A stretch of 64,000 nucleotides of DNA, from positions 28,221-92,220 of the forward strand of contig WFPC01000054.1 of NCBI GenBank assembly GCA_015487785.1, written 5' to 3'. The position numbers were made by a program, and so were the translations under genes. Below, one piece after another: positions 16,901 through 25,876 of the stretch. This DNA comes from Gammaproteobacteria bacterium (GTDB lineage: Bacteria > Pseudomonadota > Gammaproteobacteria > S012-40). Under the pieces are notes generated by a model, which was not told the DNA's origin, ran no database searches, and worked only from the letters and a program-made list of their open reading frames with translations. Position 1 is the first letter of the stretch; every line of letters starts with the position of its first letter.

Positions 16901-17215
16901 GTCACTGTCCGCTACCAACCCGTCAGCGCCGGTGCCCATGAAGCCATCCTGGACTTCGCCGACACGATCGGCGGTACCTGGGTGGCCCTGCGCCTGAGCG
17001 GCAGCGGCCAAGCCGGTTCCGGTGGATCCGCTGGCCCCGGTGGCGGCAACACCAGTGGTTCCGGTGGATCCGCTGGCTCTGGCGGTGGAGGAGGTAATAC
17101 CGGCGGGCCTGGTGGTAACGGCGGAGGTGGAGGTCTGTTTGGTGCCATCGGTCCCCTGCCCTTGCTGGCGGGACTGATCCTCACCATCCTCGCCCGGCGC
17201 CGACGGCGGCCGTGA
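13922..17215 (+). CDS. Secreted SBBP beta-propeller repeat protein with GlyGly-CTERM-like sorting tail
   Basis: A 1097-residue exported protein. A Sec signal covers residues 1-23 (MRTLLPWPLILTWVAILLPS, cleaved after THA). An N-terminal DUF7948-like domain follows (FVENRGQAPQAVFAYTPT). From about 240 to 780 there are SBBP-type propeller strands (GDVFIVGSTHGSNLQAL, GDVFVAGYTNTEDFPIV). Two choice-of-anchor-D/ASPM-SPD2-like modules span roughly 800-1027 (LDFGIADVGNSEQRTVTA, RCTVTVRYQPVSAGAHEAIL). A Gly/Ser linker with a DNA-level repeat, a hydrophobic helix near 1070-1090 and an RRRRR tail follow, the pattern cut by rhombosortase. The ATG has a perfect AAGGAGG six bases upstream. Function is unknown; probably a cell-surface or type II-secreted protein. 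Confidence 0.88.
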   Translation: MRTLLPWPLILTWVAILLPSLTHANTPPPDPFALLGFVENRGQAPQAVFAYTPTRAGLSQVTRDGRLIHQIRTGDGRPVRLEERFSRKPLRPRSLSKAPARVSFFTGAKPKAWHRDIPTHGAIELGEAVPGVRVQLLARPGNLEKRFHLAPGTNPDAVSIRLQGARSLSVEQDGRLRVETAEGTVHFTAPVAWQTRPGGGRDPVEVAYVVRGERYGFRLGPHDPKREVVIDPLLGTALLRESAASVDDLTVDPFGDVFIVGSTHGSNLQALASGTYDTTADGGNTGETAGFIAKFSRDLTQLLALTFLGGARDNVDKGAYDAYTHLTAVATNTQGDVFVAGYTNTEDFPIVNPTSKSTIALRKSFGGYEFVVARLSNDLDQLTASAYLSGKGNEGSNGLSFSRDSYVGQVDIALAPDEQTLYLAGVSSSTDLPTNQGSAGDANPPAYMPVDPHPGQYGYDCYLAQLPLDFTTVNATWVGNNNGNWAMSCYLVGTDSIGSVFVAGYGRGQFEDGITGHATSQNPGDNVYGDLQDTIVVRFSADLRTLHNGTFLGASNGCFECDNPDRPWDMVITDAAEVILVGETPIPPADKPELTLFPTTPGALITQTSSAPSNINVGYVARLDNSLQLQAATLLHLCPTGDQGMPDCEQGGSGYATAVDFYSYYDDNGQTRRDIFVAYSQFGLTVGRPGAYMSLPWGMKFLGNLSLHRLSEDLSSRLAATDFWTTADFPHLAFSETYFDGSRNQSDPRIYAGFSAYYALQHPQGFAGPDGTDVFGVPFRDAGPFIIALDPNLSAGDAPSLVFASTESVDLGYLPGSTTTAPAALPALVNNSNDTLTLYTGYFEDNGLGASWGFTNGVNSCLPQPFILNPGASCVIYVNAMSSVTDPVTFRARLHLVTNDPNGAILTSPDITVRATPVLLTYSGSYISAIDYLGEGLDFGIADVGNSEQRTVTARSRIDGLQFGQITLGTSGPFSVDTDTCSGQTLNEGNRCTVTVRYQPVSAGAHEAILDFADTIGGTWVALRLSGSGQAGSGGSAGPGGGNTSGSGGSAGSGGGGGNTGGPGGNGGGGGLFGAIGPLPLLAGLILTILARRRRRP
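17015..17076 (+). repeat. 20-bp direct repeat in Gly/Ser linker
   Basis: The 20 bases at 17015-17034 recur exactly at 17057-17076, a 42-base (14-codon) period encoding GSGGSAGPGGGNTS then GSGGSAGSGGG. Silent positions are identical, so this is a recent DNA-level duplication within the linker before the C-terminal sorting helix. Confidence 0.85.
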
Positions 17216-17289
17216 AACACCACCTCGGCGCCCCAACGCTTGCCGCCAAGAGCCGCGAGGGAATCTGACACTTTTGGCCCGGCAAACAC

Positions 17290-17318
17290 TTGACAGTCCC
17301 GGGACGGGGATTTGTAAT
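17290..17318 (+). promoter_or_regulatory. Near-consensus sigma-70 promoter for the corB-like gene
   Basis: TTGACA (17290-17295), 17 bases, TGTAAT (17313-17318): 6/6 and 5/6 with ideal spacing. The predicted transcription start near 17325 falls downstream of the in-frame ATG at 17317. This supports the TTG at 17353 as the true translation start. Confidence 0.6.
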
Positions 17319-17352
17319 GGGCCGAAGTTTCCCACTCGGAGCCGCGTCCTCC

Positions 17353-18636
17353 TTGAACGACATCCCCCTGAGCGTATTGTTCGGCGCCCTGATCGTGCTG
17401 CTGGTTCTGTCCGCCTTCTTTTCGAGTTCGGAAACCGGGCTGATGACTCTCAACCGTTACCGGCTGCGCCACCTCGCCCGCAACAAGCACGGCGGCGCCG
17501 TGCGCGCCCAACAACTGCTGGAGCGTCCCGACCGTCTGATCGGCTTGATCCTGCTGGGCAACAATTTCGTCAACATCCTGGCTTCCTCGCTGACCACCGT
17601 GATCGCCCTGCGCCTGGGAGGGGAGACCGCCATTGCCATCGGTGCCGGATTGCTCACCCTGGTGATCCTGATTTTCGCCGAAGTAGCTCCCAAGACCCTG
17701 GCCGCCCTGCACCCCGAGCGCATCGCCTTCCCCGCCGCCTATGTCTACCAACCGCTGCTGAAAATCAGCTATCCCCTGGTCTGGGTGATCAATGGCCTGG
17801 CCAATACCGTGCTACGCCTGTTCGGCGTGCATCCGGTCAAGGGCAACGAACAGCAACACCTCACCCGCGAGGAATTGCGCACCCTGGTGCACGAGGCCGG
17901 CAGCCGCCTGCCCAAGCGCCATCAGGCCATGCTGCTGGGCATCCTCGACCTGGAGAAGGTCACCGTGGAAGACATCATGGTGCCTCGCAACGAGATCGTC
18001 GGCATCGACCTGGAGGACGAGCTGGAGCACATTCTGGAGCAGATGCGCCACAGCGCCCACGGCCGCCTGCCGGTGTACAAGGGCGACATCGACCACGTGG
18101 TCGGGTTCATCAACCTGCGCCATGTGCTGCACCTGGTGAGCCAGCCCGATTTCGACAAGAACATGCTCAAGGACAACCTGCGCGAGCCCTACTTCATCCC
18201 CGAGGGCACCCCGCTGACCACCCAGTTGCTGAACTTCCAGCGCCAGGAACGACGCATCGGGCTGGTGGTGAACGAGTACGGCGACATTCAGGGGCTGGTG
18301 ACCCTGGAAGACATCCTGGAGGAAATTGTCGGTGAATTCACCACCGACCTGGCTTCCACCATCAAGGAGGTCCACCCCCAGCCCGACGGCAGTTTCCTGG
18401 TGGACGGCAGCGCCAACATCCGCGAACTCAACCGTCTGATGAACTGGCACCTGCCTACCGACGGCCCCAAGACCCTCAATGGCATGATCACCGAATACAT
18501 GGAGAATATTCCCAAGCCCGGCACCAGCATCAAGATCGCCGGCTATCCCATCGAAGTGGTACAGACCCAGGACAACATGGTCAAGACCGCCCGCATCACC
18601 CCCCCCGATACAGCTTCCCTGGAAGAAAACCCATAA
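17353..18636 (+). CDS. corB: CorB/CNNM-type (HlyC/CorC family) magnesium/cobalt transport protein
   Basis: Inner-membrane protein homologous to E. coli YfjD/CorB. A DUF21/CNNM transmembrane domain (about 1-175) opens with SAFFSSSETGLMTLNRYRLRHLARNKHGG, GNNFVNILASS and IFAEVAPKTLAALHPER. Two CBS motifs (about 185-305) include VEDIMVPRNEIVGIDLEDE and LVVNEYGDIQGLVTLEDILEEIVGEF. A C-terminal CorC_HlyC domain covers about 335-415. Family members affect Mg2+ and Co2+ flux. Start choice: the TTG at 17353 aligns with the E. coli N-terminus and lies downstream of a near-consensus promoter that overlaps the alternative ATG (17317) and TTG (17290). A GGAG lies 11 bases before the TTG. Confidence 0.9.
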   Translation: MNDIPLSVLFGALIVLLVLSAFFSSSETGLMTLNRYRLRHLARNKHGGAVRAQQLLERPDRLIGLILLGNNFVNILASSLTTVIALRLGGETAIAIGAGLLTLVILIFAEVAPKTLAALHPERIAFPAAYVYQPLLKISYPLVWVINGLANTVLRLFGVHPVKGNEQQHLTREELRTLVHEAGSRLPKRHQAMLLGILDLEKVTVEDIMVPRNEIVGIDLEDELEHILEQMRHSAHGRLPVYKGDIDHVVGFINLRHVLHLVSQPDFDKNMLKDNLREPYFIPEGTPLTTQLLNFQRQERRIGLVVNEYGDIQGLVTLEDILEEIVGEFTTDLASTIKEVHPQPDGSFLVDGSANIRELNRLMNWHLPTDGPKTLNGMITEYMENIPKPGTSIKIAGYPIEVVQTQDNMVKTARITPPDTASLEENP

Positions 18637-18666
18637 CCCGCGCCACCCACCGGCCACACCAAGCGA

Positions 18667-18996
18667 TCAGCATACTCTGTCCCAAGCCTCCGGCCAGCAC
18701 GAATACGTTCCCTTTTGTCCCGGCAACCCAGGGGAACAAAGGGAACAGAACAAAGCGGTCAGAGGAACAAAGGGGTCAGAGTAATTGATTTTTGCCCGAT
18801 TCCCGATATTTCGCGGATTTCCGGTCCCCTCCCCGCCGAGAACCCAGATTTTGTTGACCGCATCCCGAATCTCCTTGAGTTTGTCCAGGTAGACCGGGTA
18901 GTCCTCTTCCGTGAAGAAACAGACCTGGCGGTTATTGCCGCGCTGGATGACGTGTTGTGCTATACCGGGTAGGCTCAGGCGAGAAAGTCGCGCCAT
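18667..18996 (-). pseudogene. REP-associated tyrosine transposase (RAYT/IS200-like), 5' fragment
   Basis: The first 42 residues (MARLSRLSLPGIAQHVIQRG, then NNRQVCFFTEEDYPVYLDKLKE) are the typical start of Y1/REP-associated transposases. Homology stops there. The downstream HxH metal motif and catalytic Tyr are missing, and the frame runs on through the flanking repeat (KINYSDPFVP is translated repeat) to a stop at 18667. Intact proteins are about 200-330 residues, so most of the gene has been deleted. It is enclosed by 24-bp inverted repeats. Confidence 0.85.
18768..18791 (+). repeat. Left copy of 24-bp inverted repeat
   Basis: Begins CAAAGGGGTCAGAGTAAT; exact reverse complement at 19047-19070. 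The nearby 17-mers at 18748 and 18765 share its GAACAAAG..GGTCAGAG core. Confidence 0.85.
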
Positions 18997-19046
18997 CGTT
19001 TTGCCCTTTCAACTGAGTTTCCCCTACCCTACTGCGGGCAGATAGC

Positions 19047-19070
19047 AAATCAATTACTCTGACCCCTTTG
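19047..19070 (-). repeat. Right copy of 24-bp inverted repeat
   Basis: Exact reverse complement of 18768-18791. It overlaps a 15-bp tandem duplication CTGACCCCTTTGATA at 19059-19073 and 19074-19088. Confidence 0.85.
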
Positions 19071-19229
19071 ATACTGACCCCTTTGATAAAGAGGGCGTCG
19101 CCCATCGGGCAGGTCCGGCGTTCGATCCAACCCCCGCGCAATGGCTCGAAACCCTCCATCCACCATCCCCAAACACCACAACAGCCGAGAATTGCGCCGG
19201 TTCTCGGGATGCGAGCAAACCGGGCAGAT

Positions 19230-20018
19230 TCAATGCAAGGTGGAATGCGCCAGAAAGATCACCAACACCCCCAGCAATATCAACAGGATCTGCTGAGCGC
19301 TGACGCGCAGCTCGGTGCGCTGGTGCAAGGTGGGAATGAGATCCGCCACCGCCACGTAGATGAAACTGGAGGCCGCAATGGCCAGCACATAGGGCAGCCA
19401 GGCCTGCACCAGGGCCAGCGCGAAATAGGCCAGCAGGGCGCCCAGCACCGTGGTCATGCTCGACAGCACGTTGAACACAAACGCCTTGCGACGTGAAAAG
19501 CCACTATGCAGCAGAATGGCGAAATCCCCCACTTCCTGCGGGATCTCGTGGGCCGCTACCGCCAGCGCGGTGACCACGCCCAGGTGCACGTCGGTGAGAA
19601 AGGCCGCGGCGATCAGCACACCGTCGATGAAATTGTGGAAGGCATCACCCAGCAACACCAGATGGCCGGCCGGCGCGGGTGTGTGCGCGTGTGCTTCCTC
19701 CGCCGCGCCATGCACCTCGCAGTGGTTGGTATGGCAATGGCGCCACAAGACCATTTTCTCCAACAGGAAAAAGCCCAAGAGTCCCAGCAGCACGGTGGCA
19801 CTGAGGGTGTGCGCATCCTCCACTGCGGGTGACTCCAGAGCATGGGGCAAAAGCCCCAGAAAGGCTGCTCCCAGCAAGGCGCCAATGGCAAAACTCACCA
19901 AGTGGGGCAGGGTTCTCTGACGCAGCCTCTCCGGCAGCACCAGAAACAGCGCCGCGGCCAGCACGCTCAGCACACCGCCCAGCAGGCTGAACAACAGGAT
20001 CCAGGCAAATAAGCTCAT
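19230..20018 (-). CDS. ZIP-family divalent metal transporter
   Basis: A 262-residue inner-membrane ZIP (ZupT-type) metal-uptake protein with about eight helices. Metal-binding helices IV and V carry HNFIDG (about residue 125) and AAHEIPQEVGDF (about 155). A His-rich cytoplasmic loop (HCHTNHCEVHGAAEEAHAH, about residues 92-110) is typical of metal-sensing loops in this family. Zinc, iron or manganese are candidate substrates; sequence alone does not decide. It stands alone, 58 bases downstream of pgeF on the same strand, beside the decayed transposable element. Confidence 0.92.
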   Translation of the reverse strand: MSLFAWILLFSLLGGVLSVLAAALFLVLPERLRQRTLPHLVSFAIGALLGAAFLGLLPHALESPAVEDAHTLSATVLLGLLGFFLLEKMVLWRHCHTNHCEVHGAAEEAHAHTPAPAGHLVLLGDAFHNFIDGVLIAAAFLTDVHLGVVTALAVAAHEIPQEVGDFAILLHSGFSRRKAFVFNVLSSMTTVLGALLAYFALALVQAWLPYVLAIAASSFIYVAVADLIPTLHQRTELRVSAQQILLILLGVLVIFLAHSTLH

Positions 20019-20076
20019 AAGTCCTCCGGCCGCGCATCATACGGCATTCGCTCCATGCTTGCACCCGGATGCCACA

Positions 20077-20808
20077 TCACTCCAGCCAGATCAGGCTGGC
20101 ATTGCGCCCGCAGATGCCGTCGCGCCGATGGGAAAAAAAACGTTCCGGCTCATCATGGGTGCAATACGTCCCGCCATAGACCGCGCCCACGCCGGCACGC
20201 AACAAGCGGCGCCGCGCCAGGGCGGGCAAATCGGCCAACCAGCGATCGGCCCGCCCGGGCCGGAAGGCCGAATACGCGCCCTCATCCCCCTCCAGCAGAG
20301 CCTGGCGTACCTCCGGCCCCACTTCGAAGCGCGCCGGCCCGATGGTCGGGCCCAGCCAGGCCAGCAAGGCCGCCGGTTCGCCGGGCCAGGCCGCCACGCC
20401 TCGCTCCAGCACACCCGCCGCCAAGCCACGCCAGCCCGCATGCAGGGCCGCCACCCAGCGACCCGCCTCATCACACAGCAACACCGGCAGACAATCGGCG
20501 GTGAGTACCGCGCACACCACACCCACTGCCTCGCTGAAACTGCCGTCGGCCCGTGCCCCGGCCGTGGCCGTCACCACCTCGGCTCCGTGCACTTGCCGCA
20601 ACCAGCAAGGTTCGGCGGGTAACGCCAGCGCCTGGCGCAGGCGGCGGCGATTCTCGGCCACAGCCTGCGGCGCATCCCCCACGTGGTCACCCAGGTTGAG
20701 ACTGGCATAAGCCCCCCGGCTGACACCGCCCCGGCGAGTCGTGGTCAAGGCCTGCACGCGCGTGGGCGCGGGCCAGTCCGGACGAATGATCTCTATCTCA
20801 GTCGTCAT
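20077..20808 (-). CDS. pgeF: Purine nucleoside phosphorylase / peptidoglycan editing factor PgeF (YfiH, LACC1 family)
   Basis: A 243-residue multicopper-oxidase-like purine nucleosidase family protein (YfiH). It is reported to remove wrongly incorporated residues in muropeptide precursors and to phosphorolyse nucleosides. Zinc-site residues are present: His74 (RQVHGAEV), Cys106 (TADCLPVLL) and His123 (LHAGWRGLA). The C-terminus ends in the family pattern GGTYCTHDEPERFFSHRRDG. The ATG at 20808 overlaps the rluD stop by 11 bases. The rluD-pgeF pairing is the same as in E. coli rluD-yfiH. Confidence 0.93.
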   Translation of the reverse strand: MTTEIEIIRPDWPAPTRVQALTTTRRGGVSRGAYASLNLGDHVGDAPQAVAENRRRLRQALALPAEPCWLRQVHGAEVVTATAGARADGSFSEAVGVVCAVLTADCLPVLLCDEAGRWVAALHAGWRGLAAGVLERGVAAWPGEPAALLAWLGPTIGPARFEVGPEVRQALLEGDEGAYSAFRPGRADRWLADLPALARRRLLRAGVGAVYGGTYCTHDEPERFFSHRRDGICGRNASLIWLE

Positions 20809-21775
20809 GCTGCCGCTCGCTGTCCTCGCGCAATGCACCGAGCAAGGCCACCATGTCCGCCGGACAGGGCGACTCCCATTGCAGGACTTCGCCGCTCAGG
20901 GGGTGGATCAGGCCCAGCAGGCGGGCATGCAGGGCCTGGCGCCGAAAACCTTGCAAAGCCAGGCGCAAGCCCTCCGAACAACCGGCCGGCAGGCGCGGAC
21001 GACCGCCGTAGACCGGATCCCCCACGATGGGATGATGGATATGGCTCATGTGCACCCGGATCTGGTGGGTACGCCCAGTCTCCAGGCGCAGATCCAGCAG
21101 GCTGTGGCCACGAAAACGCTGTGCCACCCGGTAATGGGTACGCGCCGGCCTGCCCCCCGCCACCACGGCCATGCGGGTGCGCTGGCGGGGATGCCGGCCC
21201 AGGGGAGCGTCCACCACGCCGCCGGCGCTCATCACGCCCACCACCACCGCCTGGTAGCGGCGTTCGAAACGGCGCTCCTGGAGCTGGCGCACCAGTTCGG
21301 CATGGGCGGCCAGGCTGCGCGCCACCACCAACAACCCGGTGGTGTCCTTGTCCAGGCGATGCACCACCCCGGCCCGGGGCAGGGCCTCCAGCTCCGGCGC
21401 ATGATGCAACAGGGCATTGACCAGGGTACCGTCGGGCGTGCCGGCACCGGGATGCACCACCAGGCCAGCGGGCTTGTCGATCACCAGGAGAGCCTCGTCC
21501 TCGTAGACGATATTCAGCGGCAAGGCCTGGGCCGCCCATTCGCCGGTGGCCGCCTCCGCCAGGGCCTGGCCCTGGCAAAACACGACACGCTCGCCACCGA
21601 ACACCCGGTCCTTGGCCCGGGCCGGGCGCCTATCCAGCGTGATGAGCCCCTGCTTGAGCCACTGCTGCAGGCGGCTGCGGGAATATTCGGGAAACAGCTC
21701 CACCAACGCCTGATCCAGCCGGCGGCTGCCGCCCGCGGGCACCCACCTGACGATCTCGTCTTGCTCTCGCGACAT
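20798..21775 (-). CDS. rluD: 23S rRNA pseudouridine synthase D
   Basis: RluD makes pseudouridines 1911, 1915 and 1917 in helix 69 of 23S rRNA. The 325-residue protein matches E. coli (326). It has an N-terminal S4-like RNA-binding domain (residues about 17-75; RRLDQALVELFPEYSRSRLQQWL) and a catalytic domain with Asp142 in GVVHRLDKDTTGLLV, then ETGRTHQIRVHMSHIHHPIVGDPVYGG. It is divergent from bamD, as in E. coli, and overlaps pgeF downstream. Confidence 0.96.
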   Translation of the reverse strand: MSREQDEIVRWVPAGGSRRLDQALVELFPEYSRSRLQQWLKQGLITLDRRPARAKDRVFGGERVVFCQGQALAEAATGEWAAQALPLNIVYEDEALLVIDKPAGLVVHPGAGTPDGTLVNALLHHAPELEALPRAGVVHRLDKDTTGLLVVARSLAAHAELVRQLQERRFERRYQAVVVGVMSAGGVVDAPLGRHPRQRTRMAVVAGGRPARTHYRVAQRFRGHSLLDLRLETGRTHQIRVHMSHIHHPIVGDPVYGGRPRLPAGCSEGLRLALQGFRRQALHARLLGLIHPLSGEVLQWESPCPADMVALLGALREDSERQHDD

Positions 21776-21814
21776 ATTTTGTGCTCACCTGATCGAAATC
21801 GGAGCAGAACAGTT

Positions 21815-21820
21815 TATACT
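21815..21820 (+). promoter_or_regulatory. Possible -10 element upstream of bamD
   Basis: TATACT lies 37 bases before the bamD ATG in the 81-base divergent rluD-bamD gap. No convincing -35 was seen at 16-18 bases, so this is weak. Confidence 0.3.
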
Positions 21821-21856
21821 ATGGCCTGTTTAGCAACGAAGCCGATTTCCCATCCC

Positions 21857-22648
21857 ATGACCCGAGCCCTTCTGCTGCTGTTGACCCTGGCGCTGCTCGC
21901 CGGCTGCGCCACCACCGGCGACGAACACGAAGACGATGAACGCACCGCCGCCAGCCTCTACCGTGATGCCAAGGAAGCCCTGGATGCCGGCGACTACGAA
22001 ACCGCCATCTCGCGGCTGGAATCACTGGAGGCCCGCTTTCCCTTCGGTCGCTTCGCCCAGCAGGCCCAGCTCGACATCGCCTACGCCTATTACAAGTTCG
22101 AGGAACCGGAATCCGCCATCGCCGCCGCCGACCGTTTCATCAAGCTCTATCCACGCCACCCGCGAGTGGACTACGCCTACTACATTCGCGGTGTGATCAA
22201 GTTCAACCAGGGCCGCAGTGTATTCGACAAGCTACCCTCGCAGGATCCGGCCAAGCGTGACCCCGGTGCCGCGCGCCAAGCCTTCGCCTATTTTTCCGAG
22301 TTGGTACAACGCTTCCCCGACAGCGACTATGCCGAAGACGCCATCCAGCGCATGATCTACCTGCGCAACCAACTCGCCCGGCACGAACTCTACGTGGCCG
22401 AGTTCTACATGAAACGCGAAGCCTATCTGGCCGCGGCCAACCGAGCCAAATATGTCATCGAAACCTTTCAGCGCGCACCGGCCACCGCCGATGCCCTGGC
22501 CCTGCTGGTGCGCGCCTACCGCAAGCTGGAACTGCCGCGCTTGGCCGCCGACAGCCTGCGGGTGCTAGAATTGAACTACCCCGACAGTCCGCAACTGGCC
22601 CGCCTGACCCGGACCCTGCCAGACGACAGCGGCGACGACATACTCTGA
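21857..22648 (+). CDS. bamD: Outer membrane assembly lipoprotein BamD
   Basis: Essential TPR lipoprotein of the BAM complex (ComL/YfiO). The 263-residue product has a lipoprotein signal ending LLAGC with lipidated Cys17. TPR-like helices begin AASLYRDAKEALDAGDYETAISRLESLEARFPFGRFAQQAQLD and continue through YYKFEEPESAIAAADRFIKLYPRHPRVDYAYYIRG. The ATG at 21857 gives the normal signal-peptide length; an upstream in-frame ATG at 21821 coincides with the end of the -10 and is unlikely. It is divergent from rluD, as in many gammaproteobacteria. Confidence 0.96.
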   Translation: MTRALLLLLTLALLAGCATTGDEHEDDERTAASLYRDAKEALDAGDYETAISRLESLEARFPFGRFAQQAQLDIAYAYYKFEEPESAIAAADRFIKLYPRHPRVDYAYYIRGVIKFNQGRSVFDKLPSQDPAKRDPGAARQAFAYFSELVQRFPDSDYAEDAIQRMIYLRNQLARHELYVAEFYMKREAYLAAANRAKYVIETFQRAPATADALALLVRAYRKLELPRLAADSLRVLELNYPDSPQLARLTRTLPDDSGDDIL

Positions 22649-22658
22649 GGAACACCCT

Positions 22659-23180
22659 ATGTGGGATTTTTTCGCCACCGTGCGCAACCGCCACTCCATT
22701 CGTAAATACCAGGCCGACATGCCGGTGGAGGAGGAGAAACTCCACGCCATCTGGGAAATGGCCTGCGCCGCCCCTTCGGCCGGCGACCTGCAGTCCTATC
22801 AACTGATCTCGGTGGAAGACCAAGGCCTGCGCAACGCCCTGTGCGAAGCGGCGGAAAATCAGAGCTTCATCGCCGAGGCACCGGTCTGCCTGGTGTTCTG
22901 CAGCGATGGCGAGCGTTCGGCACGCCAGTTCGGCGAACGCGGCCGCACCCTCTATGCCCTGCAAGACGCCACCATCGCCGCGGCCTACGCGCAACTGGCC
23001 ATCGTGGCCGCCGGCCTGGGTTCCACCTGGGTGGGCTATTTCGATGAAGACAAGGTACGCCAGGCCCTGGAGCTGCCCACGCACCTCACACCGGTGGCCC
23101 TGCTGAGCCTGGGTTATCCCGCCGAGCTGCCAGAGCAGACCCCGCGCCGCCCCATCACGGAAATGGTCATCAGAAAATAA
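22659..23180 (+). CDS. Nitroreductase-family flavoprotein
   Basis: A 173-residue FMN-dependent nitroreductase-fold protein. The N-terminal FMN-phosphate motif is RNRHSIRKYQ, followed by CAAPSAGDLQSYQLI and the C-terminal GLGSTWVGYFDEDKVRQAL and VALLSLGYPAE. Members reduce nitroaromatics, quinones or unknown metabolites with NAD(P)H. AGGAAC lies upstream, and only 10 bases separate it from bamD. The following transglutaminase-like gene starts within 6 bases of its stop. Confidence 0.9.
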   Translation: MWDFFATVRNRHSIRKYQADMPVEEEKLHAIWEMACAAPSAGDLQSYQLISVEDQGLRNALCEAAENQSFIAEAPVCLVFCSDGERSARQFGERGRTLYALQDATIAAAYAQLAIVAAGLGSTWVGYFDEDKVRQALELPTHLTPVALLSLGYPAELPEQTPRRPITEMVIRK

Positions 23181-23185
23181 ATGTG

Positions 23186-23767
23186 ATGAGGGCCTACCTC
23201 GCCTCCAGCGACATCATCGACTGGCAACATCCTGGCATCCAGGCCCTGGCCCGGGAGCTGGCCGACGGAGCATCGGGACCCGCAGCCATCGCCCGCGCCT
23301 GCTTCACCTATGTGCGTGACGAAATAAAGCACAGCAGCGATCATGGACTGAACCCGGTCACCTGCAAGGCCTCCGAGGTGTTGCGATACAAGACGGGCTT
23401 TTGCTATGCCAAGAGCCACCTGCTTACGGCACTGTTGCGCGCCAACGGCATTCCCGCCGGACTATGCTACCAACGCCTGAGCATGGACGACGAGCAGCAG
23501 TCCTTCTGTCTGCATGGCCTCAACGCCGTCCATCTCCCTGGCCACGGCTGGTATCGCATGGACGCCCGCGGCAACAGGCCCGGCATCGATGCCCAATTCA
23601 CTCCGCCAGTGGAGCGGCTGGCCTTTGCCATCACTATCGCCGGCGAGGCCGACCTACCGGAAGTCTGGCCCGAGCCCTTGCCCGTCGTCACGGAGGTATT
23701 GCAAACGGCTGGCAGCTACCAGGCGGTATTGGACAGGCTACCCGATATCGAGCTCGTCACGCGCTGA
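23186..23767 (+). CDS. Transglutaminase-like cysteine protease-fold protein
   Basis: A 193-residue transglutaminase-like protein. A catalytic triad can be placed as Cys73 (YKTGFCYAKSHLLTALLRANGIPAGLCYQ), His110 (CLHGLNAVHL) and Asp126 (GWYRMDARG). No signal peptide is visible, so it acts in the cytoplasm. The ATG at 23186 is used; a GTG one codon earlier is possible. No Shine-Dalgarno is clear, so it probably relies on coupling to the nitroreductase gene ending at 23180. Related small proteins act as amidases or peptidases; the substrate is unknown. Confidence 0.87.
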   Translation: MRAYLASSDIIDWQHPGIQALARELADGASGPAAIARACFTYVRDEIKHSSDHGLNPVTCKASEVLRYKTGFCYAKSHLLTALLRANGIPAGLCYQRLSMDDEQQSFCLHGLNAVHLPGHGWYRMDARGNRPGIDAQFTPPVERLAFAITIAGEADLPEVWPEPLPVVTEVLQTAGSYQAVLDRLPDIELVTR

Positions 23768-23815
23768 AAACGCCAACCAATCGAAGCGCAGAGGTGGGCT
23801 CTCTTTAATTCATGC

Positions 23816-23834
23816 TCATGGCCTCCTGCCATGA
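23816..23834. terminator. Hairpin between convergent genes (weak terminator candidate)
   Basis: TCATGGC-CTCCT-GCCATGA forms a perfect 7-bp stem with a 5-base loop in the 83-base gap between the transglutaminase gene and glnB, which converge. No T-run follows on either strand, only AATTAAAG on the minus strand, so termination is uncertain. Confidence 0.3.
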
Positions 23835-23850
23835 ATCGATCAAAGCGCTT

Positions 23851-25874
<2,024 letters not shown>

Positions 25875-25876
25875 TG

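Larger units (their letters stand above)
18734..19088. mobile_element. Decayed REP/RAYT-type element with perfect 24-bp inverted repeats
   Basis: The 24 bases at 18768-18791 (starting CAAAGGGGTCAGAG) occur as an exact inverted copy at 19047-19070. Each end carries extra degenerate copies of the GGGGTCAG core: a 17-bp tandem pair on the left (18748-18781, one mismatch) with a partial third copy, and a 15-bp tandem pair on the right (19059-19088). Between them lies the transposase fragment. The whole 18637-19229 stretch holds no other gene. It looks like a non-autonomous element derived by internal deletion. Confidence 0.75.
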
